Shown piece after piece: positions 32,596-41,607 of a DNA stretch of 64,000 nt (its first letter is position 1; every line of letters begins with the position of its first letter). Both the position numbers and the translations under genes were made by a program. The DNA is from Algoriphagus aquimarinus (GTDB lineage: Bacteria; Bacteroidota; Bacteroidia; Cytophagales; Cyclobacteriaceae). The notes below the pieces were generated by a model that worked only from the letters and a program-made list of their open reading frames with translations, was not told the origin of the DNA and ran no database searches. The stretch lies in NCBI RefSeq assembly GCF_007997215.1, contig NZ_VORW01000001.1:496001-560000 (forward strand). The letters are read 5' to 3'.

Positions 32596-33675
32596 ATGCT
32601 AGACAAGTTACAATCAATCAAAGAACGTTTTGAAGAAGTAGGTCAACTGATCATTATGCCGGAATCTATGGCAGATATGAGCAAATATGCCAAGCTGAAC
32701 AAGGAATACAAAGACTTAGAAAAAATTGTAAATGTCTATGACGAGTATAGTTTAGTATTGCAAAACATTAAAAGTTCTAAGGAGATCCTTGACAAAGAAA
32801 AAGATCCTGATTTCAGAGAAATGGCCAAAGCTGAACTGGACGAGCTCAGACCAAGGAAAGAGGAACTTGAGAATGAATTGAAGCAGCTACTGATCCCTAA
32901 GGATCCAAATGATGCCAAAGACTGTATTCTGGAAATCAGAGGTGGAGCTGGTGGTGATGAAGCCTCCATTTTTGCTGGAGACCTATTCCGCATGTACCAA
33001 CGCTTCTGCGAAATGCAGAATTTGAAGCTTACCGTTTTGGATCTAACCTTTGGCTCTGCTGGAGGATATAAAGAAATCATTGCCACTATTTCAGGCGGAG
33101 ATGACGTGTATGGCCGAATGAAATACGAGTCCGGTGTGCACCGTGTACAAAGAGTACCTGCTACAGAATCTCAAGGAAGAGTTCATACTTCTGCAGCGTC
33201 TGTGGCTATATTGCCAGAGATGGACGAAGTGGAAGTGAACATCGACATGAATGATGTACGAAAAGACACCTATTGTTCCTCAGGACCTGGTGGACAATCA
33301 GTGAATACTACTTATTCCGCAGTGCGTTTGACTCACGAGCCATCTGGATTGATAGTAACTTGTCAGGATGAAAAGTCACAAATCAAGAACTTTGAGAAAG
33401 CGCTCAAAGTATTGAGATCTCGACTTTACGAAATAGAGCTTGCAAAGCATAACGATGCTGTAGGAGCACAACGTAGGTTAATGGTTGGGTCTGGAGATAG
33501 ATCGGACAAGATTCGTACGTACAACTACCCACAATCCAGAGTTACTGATCATAGAATCAATAAAACTGTGTACAATCTACCCGAGGTAATGGATGGGCAT
33601 ATTGAGGATTTTATATCCGCTTTGCGATTTGCCGAAAACCTTGACACAATGAATAACAGCGGATTAGAAGAATAG
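32596..33675 (+). CDS. prfA: Peptide chain release factor 1
   Basis: A 359-residue class I release factor. The GGQ motif that triggers peptidyl-tRNA hydrolysis is at residues 232-234 in [17 protein letters not shown]. The N-terminal domain is helical and the stop-codon recognition region is present ([20 protein letters not shown]). RF1 reads UAA and UAG. It is monocistronic, starting 114 bases downstream of the decayed Kazal gene on the other strand. Confidence 0.97.
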   Translation: MLDKLQSIKERFEEVGQLIIMPESMADMSKYAKLNKEYKDLEKIVNVYDEYSLVLQNIKSSKEILDKEKDPDFREMAKAELDELRPRKEELENELKQLLIPKDPNDAKDCILEIRGGAGGDEASIFAGDLFRMYQRFCEMQNLKLTVLDLTFGSAGGYKEIIATISGGDDVYGRMKYESGVHRVQRVPATESQGRVHTSAASVAILPEMDEVEVNIDMNDVRKDTYCSSGPGGQSVNTTYSAVRLTHEPSGLIVTCQDEKSQIKNFEKALKVLRSRLYEIELAKHNDAVGAQRRLMVGSGDRSDKIRTYNYPQSRVTDHRINKTVYNLPEVMDGHIEDFISALRFAENLDTMNNSGLEE

Positions 33676-33759
33676 GCTGGGCATTTGCATAAAATCCACT
33701 AGAATTTTATTGATTCTGCGATTAGCCTATTATCTTGAAGAATTAACCATCAGACTTTT

Positions 33760-34284
33760 ATGATTATTACCGGAGAAAGAGAAATAAGATTAGTGACCTG
33801 GAATGAGGCTCATTTTCATCAACTCTATCCGTTGGCCAATAATCCCAAGATTGCCATGAATCTAAAGGATAGTTATCCTCAGCCTTATACAATTCATGAT
33901 GCTAGATTTTGGATAGAACATAACCAGAAGTTTAGCCCTCCTCAAAATTTTGCTGTAGAGTTTGAGGGAAGACTGGCAGGTTCTGTTGGTTCTGAGAGAG
34001 GAAAAGATGAGCTCCGTACCAATATGGAATTGGGATTTTGGGTAGGTGAGCCATTTTGGGGTAAGGGAATCGCTACTGAAGCAGTGAAACTTTACACCAA
34101 GTATATTTTTGAGAAATTTGATGTTGAGCGAATTTTTGCCCAAGTCTATGATTTCAATGGTCAATCGATGAATGTGCTCGAAAAAGCAGGGTATTTTCCT
34201 GAAGCTATTTTGAAAAAAGCATTTGTTAAAAACAGCACGGTAGGAGATATTTTCCAATATGTAAATATCCGGGGCGAGCAATAG
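33760..34284 (+). CDS. GNAT-family N-acetyltransferase (RimJ/RimL type)
   Basis: A 174-residue single-domain acetyltransferase. The acetyl-CoA-binding region FWGKGIATEAVKLYTKYIF and the downstream VLEKAGYFPEAILKKAF are characteristic of RimJ/RimL-like GNATs, which acetylate protein N-termini or small amines. The substrate is not predictable. Monocistronic; a bidirectional terminator follows. Confidence 0.88.
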   Translation: MIITGEREIRLVTWNEAHFHQLYPLANNPKIAMNLKDSYPQPYTIHDARFWIEHNQKFSPPQNFAVEFEGRLAGSVGSERGKDELRTNMELGFWVGEPFWGKGIATEAVKLYTKYIFEKFDVERIFAQVYDFNGQSMNVLEKAGYFPEAILKKAFVKNSTVGDIFQYVNIRGEQ

Positions 34285-34310
34285 TTCCTAAATTACTTCG
34301 AATTATTATG

Positions 34311-34339
34311 AAAAAAAGCCGTCCAAATTAGACGGCTTT
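34311..34339. terminator. Bidirectional terminator between GNAT and HEAT-repeat genes
   Basis: A 9-bp stem (34315-34323 with 34331-34339), loop of 7, with a 7-A run on the left that gives T residues for the minus-strand transcript. Confidence 0.82.
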
Positions 34340-34360
34340 CAAGTTTAGATACTTTGAAAT

Positions 34361-34849
34361 TTACTTCAATTTCTTCATCACATTCAACGCGTTCATTTTG
34401 ATCTCATCATTATGAAATGTCTTGGAGATTTTATCGATTTTCGTTTTGAAAATATTTTCCATTTTCATCGCAGAGGCTGATCTCAATGCAAATTTTACCA
34501 CCGAAGGATCACTATCATCCAATGACTTATTAAGAATAGCTTCAGCAGCTTTTGCACTTCTTTTTTGTGCACTAAAAGCCGCAGCAATTCTTACTGGAGC
34601 ACTGCCTTTTTCAGCAGCCATTTCCAGAATATCATTTCCTGCTTCATCATCAATATATCCTACTAGATATGCAGCTTTAATGGATAAATTCTCATCAGCT
34701 CCTTGTACTAGTTCAGCGAGAAAAGGAAGTGCTGTTTTTCCAAATTTCTTTGCCCCAGCGGGATAATCCAACTCATCTTGTCTGAGAAAAGCAAGGAGTT
34801 CTTGCGCATCAAAATCCTGCACGGCTGTATTACTGTTTGACTTTGCCAT
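34361..34849 (-). CDS. HEAT-repeat-like protein, unknown function
   Basis: A 162-residue all-helical protein. Residues 45-150 contain three or four degenerate HEAT/PBS-lyase-type repeats (SIKAAYLVGYIDDEAGNDIL, PVRIAAAFSAQ, PSVVKFALRSASAMKM). There is no signal peptide or membrane segment. It starts 12 bases after the LGFP-metzincin gene and is almost certainly co-transcribed with it. HEAT proteins usually bind other proteins, so it could be a partner, chaperone or antidote of that protease (inference). Confidence 0.72.
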   Translation of the reverse strand: MAKSNSNTAVQDFDAQELLAFLRQDELDYPAGAKKFGKTALPFLAELVQGADENLSIKAAYLVGYIDDEAGNDILEMAAEKGSAPVRIAAAFSAQKRSAKAAEAILNKSLDDSDPSVVKFALRSASAMKMENIFKTKIDKISKTFHNDEIKMNALNVMKKLK

Positions 34850-34861
34850 AATTTTTTCAGT

Positions 34862-36106
34862 TTATAGTGGAGTAGTTAGACTAGAATTGCGCATTGTAGA
34901 GGATTCGCCAGATGTGAGATCAGGTGGCGGGTTTGTAATATTAAAAGTACCGTTGCCAGTCATCAGACGATTGTTGTCATTTACGTGATGGATGCCTAAT
35001 ACGTGTCCAAATTCATGTCCCAAAGTCCATCTACTTGCAGAACGAACGACCACACAGCCAGGCCTGCCTGAAGGGTGAGCCGCACATCCGTTATAGCCAG
35101 GAACTGTACTTCTTACAAAGTAAACCACTACGTCATTTGTACCAACAAAATTTCTGTTCCCAAAAAGAATTATCTGCTCTGAAGAAACTGAGCCCATGGT
35201 GCACCCACCCACATCCACATCTTTGAGTGTCGGCAGATTTAGATTTTCAGTAGAGGCACAATCTACTCTCACTCCAGCAACTGCATACACCTCTTGCATG
35301 GCTGCAAATTGCTCATTAATTGTAAATGAAACCGGAGTTTCCAGTATTTTCACATGTACTCGTACACGCTCTTTCAACACCCTCACTCCTGCAGTCGGAG
35401 ACCAGTAGATACTTCCTCGCTGAAAATGAGAAATACGAGCTGCACCACCAAAAACTACTAATTCATCTGATGTAGGGTAACCTAACGCACTTCTTTCCCA
35501 GCCTAATGAAGCCCAGTGAGATCGAATAGCTCCGTGAACCTCATGTGCGCCTGTACTTGGTGACCAATAAATGCTTCCGCCTTGAAAATGATTGAAGCGA
35601 CCAACTCCGTCTGGGCAGGTACTTTCATTTGTAAGAGGATACCGGAGAAAGCTTCTTTCCCACCCGAGACTAGAATACTTCGCTCGGATCGCTCCATGCA
35701 CTTCCCAAGCACCTGAAGATGGACTCCAGTAAATGCTACCTCCCTGAAAATGGTTGAATCTCCCAATACCATCGGGACATGCTGATTCGTCTGTAAGGGG
35801 ATAGCCCAGCAAGCTTCTCTCCCAGCCCATGGATTGCCATCTTGCGCGAATAAGCCCATGAACTTCATGCGCACCGATCGATGGATGATAGTAGATAGAA
35901 CCATTTACAAAATGCTGATACTGCCCAACACCATCAGGACAAGTTCTGATCGTAGTTGTATTAGTGCCGAGCCAACCACTAGCCCCTCCCAAAGCCCAAT
36001 ACTTTTGGGTAATGGGATGAGCCTGAAAAACCTGTAGCTGTTTAAGCAACTCCACGTTTAGTTCCTTTGCCTGAACTAATTTTGGATCAATTGTTAGTTT
36101 TGCCAT
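34862..36106 (-). CDS. LGFP-repeat protein with C-terminal metzincin-type metalloprotease
   Basis: A 414-residue protein. Residues 35-245 hold four LGFP-type repeats, each about 50 residues with a GWERSLLGYP-like turn and a HFQGGSIYWSP strand. The C-terminal domain (about 255-410) carries the zinc motif HEFGHVLGIHH, with H364, E365, H368 and H374 in the metzincin spacing HExxHxxGxxH, followed by an MTGNG Met-turn candidate. Four Cys in the catalytic region may form disulfides. No N-terminal signal peptide is visible, which is odd for a protein with wall-binding-type repeats. The HEAT-repeat gene follows by 12 bases. Confidence 0.78.
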   Translation of the reverse strand: MAKLTIDPKLVQAKELNVELLKQLQVFQAHPITQKYWALGGASGWLGTNTTTIRTCPDGVGQYQHFVNGSIYYHPSIGAHEVHGLIRARWQSMGWERSLLGYPLTDESACPDGIGRFNHFQGGSIYWSPSSGAWEVHGAIRAKYSSLGWERSFLRYPLTNESTCPDGVGRFNHFQGGSIYWSPSTGAHEVHGAIRSHWASLGWERSALGYPTSDELVVFGGAARISHFQRGSIYWSPTAGVRVLKERVRVHVKILETPVSFTINEQFAAMQEVYAVAGVRVDCASTENLNLPTLKDVDVGGCTMGSVSSEQIILFGNRNFVGTNDVVVYFVRSTVPGYNGCAAHPSGRPGCVVVRSASRWTLGHEFGHVLGIHHVNDNNRLMTGNGTFNITNPPPDLTSGESSTMRNSSLTTPL

Positions 36107-36436
36107 AGAATTAAAAGTTTATTGTGAGTATAAAAGTAAGAGGCAAATTTACTTTCAAGTAACTGAAAACAAGAGGATTACACCTCATGTTTTTTGCAAA
36201 AAATCTTAATTGAAAAAATAAGTTTAGTATAGATTATTGACAACCTAGCCCCACGATACTTTCAGAATCAATCTGTTACTAGTCTATCCTAAAGATATAA
36301 ACCCCCAATTCTTTACTAGGTTGATTATTAGTGTTTGAATTACGCAGGACGTAAGTATAAAACCAACATACTTATGCCACTTTGGCAGCTGGAGCTTCTG
36401 GAATAAAAATTGATAAATCACTGTAAATCAATTCCC
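36107..36436. other. Intergenic region of about 330 bases, promoter only
   Basis: AT-rich sequence between the divergent LGFP-protease gene and the 57-residue gene. It contains the LGFP promoter boxes (36144-36172). No convincing reading frame: a 10-codon frame starting at 36373 is too short to support. No hairpin of note. Confidence 0.5.
36144..36172 (-). promoter_or_regulatory. Promoter of the LGFP-metzincin / HEAT operon
   Basis: Minus-strand TTG (36172-36170), an 18-base spacer and TAAATTTG (36151-36144) match the Bacteroidota promoter form. It lies 37 bases before the ATG at 36106. Confidence 0.6.
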
Positions 36437-36610
36437 ATGAAGCAACTATCCATATTTCTGAGACCTTTACGACGAATTATGTGGGCACTGATTGTGGCGT
36501 TTATGGTAGGAGTACACAATTTCTATAAACAAGAAATGGATTCTGCTGATACTATTGTCTCATCCATACAGATGGACGACGAGGAGGATGATTCCGCTCC
36601 AAAAGATTAA
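36437..36610 (+). CDS. Small membrane protein with acidic tail
   Basis: A 57-residue protein starting at an ATG: a basic start (FLRPLRRIM), one hydrophobic segment (WALIVAFMVGVHNFY) and a strongly acidic end (QMDDEEDDSAPKD). I recognise no family. A TTG at 36410 would add nine residues with no support. It has its own terminator and lies between convergent and divergent neighbours, so it is transcribed alone. Confidence 0.5.
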   Translation: MKQLSIFLRPLRRIMWALIVAFMVGVHNFYKQEMDSADTIVSSIQMDDEEDDSAPKD

Positions 36611-36620
36611 AAACCTGAGC

Positions 36621-36660
36621 TAAAAAATAAGAGCCAAGATTTTAAGTTCTTGGCTCTTTG
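36621..36660. terminator. Bidirectional terminator before acs
   Basis: An 11-bp perfect stem (36629-36639 with 36648-36658), loop of 8, with an A-run at 36622-36628 giving T residues for the minus-strand acs transcript. Confidence 0.85.
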
Positions 36661-36668
36661 TATAATTC

Positions 36669-38561
36669 CTATTTTTTCCCTTCGATAATCTTAGTCACCA
36701 CTTCAGGATCAAGCAACGTACTCGTATCACCCATATTATCAACTGATCCTTCAGCTATCTTTCGAAGAATTCTACGCATGATTTTACCTGATCTTGTTTT
36801 CGGCAATCCAGGTACGATTTGGATTTTATCTGGTTTGGCAATTGGGCCAATGATTTTAGAAACCATCTCCTTAATCTCATTGATCAGGTTTTCTTCCGTT
36901 CTATTAGTCAGATCACAAATCACATAGGCATATATCCCTTGCCCTTTGATCTCGTGAGGATATCCAACTACTGCTGACTCAATAACTTTCGGGTGCTCAT
37001 TGATCGCATTTTCCACTTCGGCTGTACCCATTCTATGTCCGGAGACATTGATTACATCATCCACTCTACCGAGGATTCTATAGTAGCCATCGTGATCACG
37101 CTTAACTCCATCTCCTGTAAAATACATCCCTTTATAGGTTGAGAAGTAGGTTTGCTTACAACGCTCATGATCTCCGTATGTAGTACGGATCATGGAAGGC
37201 CAAGGGAATTTGATGCAGAGATTTCCTTCCACAGAGTTTCCTGTCAATTCATTTCCCTCAGGATCTACTATACAAAGCTGTACACCTGGAAGGGGCAAAG
37301 TTGCAAATGCTGGCTTAGTTGGGGTGATGCCAGCAATAGGAGAAACCATGATTCCCCCCGTTTCCGTCTGCCACCAGGTATCCACTATTGGGCATTTATT
37401 TTTACCAATGTGCGTATGGTACCAATGCCAGGCTTCCTCGTTGATAGGCTCGCCTACTGAACCCAAAACTTTCAAAGAGCTTAGGTCATATTTTTCTATT
37501 TCTGCAGTTCCATAGGCTTGTAAAGCCCTAATAGCTGTAGGAGCAGTATAAAATATATTTACTTTATGTTTTTCTATTACAGCCCAGAATCTGCCTGCAT
37601 CCGGGAATGTCGGCACCCCTTCAAACATCAGCGTGGTCGCTCCTGCCAACAACGGACCGTAAACGATATACGAATGCCCTGTAATCCAGCCGACGTCTGC
37701 AGTACACCAATAAACATCACCTTGGGAGTATTGGAATACGTTATCAAAGGAGTATTGAGAATAAACCATGTATCCACCTGTGGTGTGAACCACTCCTTTT
37801 GGCTTGCCTGTAGATCCTGAAGTGTAAAGAATAAATAGCATGTCTTCACTATCCATTTCCTCAGCTTCACATTGCTCAGATTCCGCTTCAATAACATCAT
37901 GCCACCAGAAGTCGCGTCCATCTTTCATGGTCACTTCCTGTTTGGTGCGCTCGTAAACTATTACTGTTTCAACTGAGCTTTTCTCTAGTGCCTCATCTAC
38001 TACTGACTTCACTCCAATTTTCTTGCTTCCACGGAAATTGCCATCAGAGGTCAAGATTGCTTTTGCTTCACAATCAATCACTCTATCTGCTAATGCAGAG
38101 CTAGAGAAACCTGCAAAAACAACTGAGTGAATCGCACCGATTCTAGCACAAGCAAGCATTGCAATAGCCGATTCCGGCACCATTGGCATGTAGATGATTA
38201 CTTTATCACCCTTACCAATGCCTTTACTTTTTAGCGCATTTGCGAAGCGATTCACTTCGTGAAAAAGCTCACGATACGTAAGTGTTCTTCCAGCTTCATT
38301 GGGATCATTTGCTTCCCATATAATCGCAGGGCGGTCACCAATAGTATACAGGTGACGTTCAAAAATATTTTCAGTGATGTTGAGTTTTCCATCTACAAAC
38401 CATTGTACATCCGGTTCATCGAAGTTCCATTTCAATACCTTAGACCAGCGCTTTCTCCAGTGAAATGAATCCGCAATTCTAGCCCAAAACTCTTCTGGCT
38501 GGGTTACGCTTTTTTGGTATTCGTAGAGGTACCCGCTTAGGGTATGTATTCGGTCACTCAT
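36669..38561 (-). CDS. acs: Acetyl-CoA synthetase
   Basis: A 630-residue AMP-forming acyl-CoA synthetase. The P-loop YTSGSTGKPKGVVHTTGG, the WWQTETGG adenylate motif and the C-terminal PKTRSGKIMRR loop, whose Lys is the usual acetylation site, are all present. It converts acetate, ATP and CoA to acetyl-CoA in the cytoplasm. It follows the acetate-type symporter by 48 bases, so uptake and activation are encoded together. Confidence 0.96.
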   Translation of the reverse strand: MSDRIHTLSGYLYEYQKSVTQPEEFWARIADSFHWRKRWSKVLKWNFDEPDVQWFVDGKLNITENIFERHLYTIGDRPAIIWEANDPNEAGRTLTYRELFHEVNRFANALKSKGIGKGDKVIIYMPMVPESAIAMLACARIGAIHSVVFAGFSSSALADRVIDCEAKAILTSDGNFRGSKKIGVKSVVDEALEKSSVETVIVYERTKQEVTMKDGRDFWWHDVIEAESEQCEAEEMDSEDMLFILYTSGSTGKPKGVVHTTGGYMVYSQYSFDNVFQYSQGDVYWCTADVGWITGHSYIVYGPLLAGATTLMFEGVPTFPDAGRFWAVIEKHKVNIFYTAPTAIRALQAYGTAEIEKYDLSSLKVLGSVGEPINEEAWHWYHTHIGKNKCPIVDTWWQTETGGIMVSPIAGITPTKPAFATLPLPGVQLCIVDPEGNELTGNSVEGNLCIKFPWPSMIRTTYGDHERCKQTYFSTYKGMYFTGDGVKRDHDGYYRILGRVDDVINVSGHRMGTAEVENAINEHPKVIESAVVGYPHEIKGQGIYAYVICDLTNRTEENLINEIKEMVSKIIGPIAKPDKIQIVPGLPKTRSGKIMRRILRKIAEGSVDNMGDTSTLLDPEVVTKIIEGKK

Positions 38562-38609
38562 GGTAATCTTGGTTTATTGTTTTCAATTCTAGGTAAAATA
38601 CGCTCTAAT

Positions 38610-40295
38610 TTAATGATCCTGTGCCTTACCAGCACCACGTGGAATCCTAATTTCCTCCACCATGTCCTGTACTTCTTGAGGCGGTGCTGGTGTAAGGTGG
38701 GATACAATCCCACATACAAGAAAATTAAGAATCATCCCAATCGATCCTATGCCTTCAGGTGAGACCCCAAACCACCAGTACTCAGCACTATTAGTTTCTG
38801 GACTGATAAATTTGAAAAAAACGATGTATCCTATAGTGAATACCAAGCCCGTAATCATGCCTGATATAGCTCCTTCCCTGTTAATTCTCGTTGAGAAAAT
38901 ACCCATGATAATTACAGGGAAAAAAGATGCGGCAGCCAAACCAAAGGCAAAGGCTACAACCTGAGCGACAAAACCTGGAGGATGGATTCCGAAATATCCC
39001 GCAAGAAGCACGGCACCTGCAGCTGCAATTCTAGCTATTCTCAGCTCCTTTTTATCCGAAATATCCGGTCTGAAAGTCTTGAACAAATCTCTTGAAACCG
39101 AAGTAGAAATCACCAAAAGCAAACCCGCAGCAGTAGAAAGTGCCGCAGCCATCGCTCCAGCAGCGACTAAGCCAACCACCCAGTTTGGAAGATTGGCTAT
39201 CTCTGGACTAGCCAAAACCATGATGTCTCGATCTATGGTCAATTCATTGATAGCTGGATCAGCGACGTACTGAACTTTGCCATCGCCATTTTTATCATCC
39301 ACACTTATTAGGTCGGTCTTTTGCCAAGTACTTATCCATTCAGGAAGCTCTGAAATGTTTTTCTCAGAAGTAGTTTCAATGGCGTTATAAATTCCAAAAG
39401 CTGCAATTGCAGGAGCTGTGGTATAGAGAATCGCGATAAAAACCAACGCATATCCAGCCGAAAGCCTTGCATCTTTTACCCTCGGAACGGTGAAAAAGCG
39501 AACAATCACATGTGGTAATCCCGCAGTTCCTACCATCAAAGCCAGCGTGATCATAAACATATCCGTGATGCTTTTTCTCCCAGAAGTATATGCAGCAAAA
39601 CCAAGCTCAGTCATTACACCATCCAGCTTATCTAGCAGTGGCGTTCCATCTGCCACTGTACCTCCAAGCCCAAGCTGCGGAATTGGATTACCGGTCAACT
39701 GCATGGAAATGAAAATAGCAGGTACCATGTATGCGAAGATCAAGACGCAATACTGAGCGACTTGTGTATAAGTGATGCCTTTCATTCCTCCGAGTACTGC
39801 ATAGAAGAAAACAATGCACATCCCGATAACTACTCCCCACTCGATTGGCACTTCTAGATACCTGGAGAAGACTATTCCTACACCACGCATCTGCCCAGCG
39901 ACATAAGTAAAGGAGATAAATAAGGCACAGATTACAGCTACTACTTTCGCAGTGTTCGAGTAATAACGGTCTCCTACAAAGTCAGGAACAGTGAATTTAC
40001 CGAATTTCCTTAGGTAAGGAGCGAGCAAGAGTGCGAGTAAAACATAACCGCCCGTCCAGCCCATGAGATAGACTGATCCATCATATCCGGCAAAAGAGAT
40101 GATGCCAGCCATTGAGATAAAGGAGGCAGCAGACATCCAATCAGCGGCAGTTGCCATACCATTGGCCAGCGGTGAAACTCCTCCTCCGGCGATATAAAAT
40201 TCTTGAGTAGATCCTGCACGAGTCCAGATAGCTATTCCTATATAAAGTGCGAATGAAAGGCCCACAAGAAGGTAGGTCCAGGTTAAAATTTCCAT
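38610..40295 (-). CDS. Sodium:solute symporter, large subunit (ActP / VC_2705-like)
   Basis: A 561-residue SSS-family symporter with about 13 transmembrane segments. Typical blocks are EFYIAGGGVSPLANGMATAADWMSAASFISM near the start and GLPHVIVRFFTV. It is close to the acetate permease ActP and to the symporter subfamily that works with a DUF4212 small subunit, which is encoded 19 bases upstream. With acs directly downstream, acetate or another short monocarboxylate is the likely substrate (inference). Confidence 0.92.
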   Translation of the reverse strand: MEILTWTYLLVGLSFALYIGIAIWTRAGSTQEFYIAGGGVSPLANGMATAADWMSAASFISMAGIISFAGYDGSVYLMGWTGGYVLLALLLAPYLRKFGKFTVPDFVGDRYYSNTAKVVAVICALFISFTYVAGQMRGVGIVFSRYLEVPIEWGVVIGMCIVFFYAVLGGMKGITYTQVAQYCVLIFAYMVPAIFISMQLTGNPIPQLGLGGTVADGTPLLDKLDGVMTELGFAAYTSGRKSITDMFMITLALMVGTAGLPHVIVRFFTVPRVKDARLSAGYALVFIAILYTTAPAIAAFGIYNAIETTSEKNISELPEWISTWQKTDLISVDDKNGDGKVQYVADPAINELTIDRDIMVLASPEIANLPNWVVGLVAAGAMAAALSTAAGLLLVISTSVSRDLFKTFRPDISDKKELRIARIAAAGAVLLAGYFGIHPPGFVAQVVAFAFGLAAASFFPVIIMGIFSTRINREGAISGMITGLVFTIGYIVFFKFISPETNSAEYWWFGVSPEGIGSIGMILNFLVCGIVSHLTPAPPQEVQDMVEEIRIPRGAGKAQDH

Positions 40296-40314
40296 AGTTT
40301 TTTAGCTCAAAAAG

Positions 40315-40578
40315 TTATTCTTCGTCCACATCAAATTCCCTATCTAGGCGATTCATTCTCACCACATAGACAAAAATCAAAATCACAAAAACAAATATCG
40401 ATCCTTGCTGAGCAAACCAGAAACCTAGTTTATATCCACCGAGCCTAATTTCATTAAGCTCGTTTACAAAAAGAATTCCACAGCCGAAAGAGACAACAAA
40501 CCAGACTATCAGCAGCACAAAAAGTGTTTGTAGATTTTTACGCCAATAGGCTTTCATTTTTTCATTTTGGGCAGGCAT
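40315..40578 (-). CDS. DUF4212 symporter small subunit
   Basis: An 87-residue protein with two transmembrane segments. KAYWRKNLQTL precedes the first helix (FVLLIVWFVVSFGCGILFV), followed by LGGYKLGFWFAQQGSIFVF, the signature of the DUF4212 sodium:solute symporter small subunit. The ATG at 40578 gives the family start (MPAQNEKMKAYW); an ATG at 40635 would add 19 residues. It is first in the operon with the symporter and acs. Confidence 0.88.
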   Translation of the reverse strand: MPAQNEKMKAYWRKNLQTLFVLLIVWFVVSFGCGILFVNELNEIRLGGYKLGFWFAQQGSIFVFVILIFVYVVRMNRLDREFDVDEE

Positions 40579-40762
40579 AGGTTGGAGTTTAAGCTGATAA
40601 AATAAAACTTTCTTGAAGCTAGCGAATGCATCCATAGGAATGCAAGCTGTTTTCCACGAAATACTTGAAATTTTATCGCAAAGCCATAATAGAACATGAG
40701 ATTCTTTGGATAAGAATCACAATTGCATAAAAAAAATCTGTATTGCTTAGGATACTTTTCGG

Positions 40763-41518
40763 CTATTTCAGGAAAAATTCTGAGAGAATTGCTAAACCTG
40801 CTGCAAAGAAGCTAACCAACAATTTATTCAACTGAAACTTGTGATGAGGGCTACTTTCAAAGAAAATAGTTGTAGAAATATGCAGAAAGCCTCCGGCAAC
40901 TAAGCCATATAAAATCCCGATTCCCTGTTTTTCTAAAATGCCACTTTCAAATAAAAATGAACTTGACATCATACCGAGTGGCGATGCCAATGCAAAAAGT
41001 GTCAATAATATAAGTGTGGTTTTTTTACTTAAAGTACTTGATAATACGGCAGCCAGGGCAAAAGCCGCTGGACCTTTGTGAAGGACAATTCCCATCAAAA
41101 TGGTTTTGCTATTATGCACATGCCCAAGAACTTCCTCGCCTTGGTCCATCAGCTCTCCGTGGGAAAGCAGAGTACCTTCGAGGAACGCATGAATAAAAAG
41201 GCCTAACATGACAGTGGTCATGGCTTTGCTTCCCTGATGTTCGTGGGTATGAATGTGGCCATGCTCGATCCCACTAGACCAAAATTCCAGCAATTGCTGT
41301 AAAAGGAACCCAATCAGAATATATAATCCCATTCGTTTGCTGTCGAATCCGCTGTCAAACAGCTCGGGTAAAATATGGAGAATGGTAATTGAAAACAGAT
41401 AGGATCCAGCAAACACCAATACCAACCTAAAGTATTTCTCTCTAAAATTAGGAGCGAAAAAGACCAATGATCCTGCGATCATGGCGGTTAGAAATAGAAG
41501 TAAAAATTTGAATTCCAT
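40763..41518 (-). CDS. ZIP-family metal transporter
   Basis: A 251-residue membrane protein with about eight hydrophobic segments. A histidine-rich loop (HGHIHTHEHQG, about residues 86-96) lies between segments 3 and 4, and metal-site helices carry GLFIHAFLEG and GIVLHKGPAAFAL. These are ZIP-family features; import of zinc or another divalent cation is the probable role. Monocistronic, 89 bases from apbE. Confidence 0.88.
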   Translation of the reverse strand: MEFKFLLLFLTAMIAGSLVFFAPNFREKYFRLVLVFAGSYLFSITILHILPELFDSGFDSKRMGLYILIGFLLQQLLEFWSSGIEHGHIHTHEHQGSKAMTTVMLGLFIHAFLEGTLLSHGELMDQGEEVLGHVHNSKTILMGIVLHKGPAAFALAAVLSSTLSKKTTLILLTLFALASPLGMMSSSFLFESGILEKQGIGILYGLVAGGFLHISTTIFFESSPHHKFQLNKLLVSFFAAGLAILSEFFLK

Positions 41519-41607
41519 TGGCCTGAGTTACTTTCATTCTTCTGAAGAAAAGGAGAAACCTATAACTCAGGTAAAGGTAAGAAAATTCAATAATGTTGCA
41601 TTTAAAA

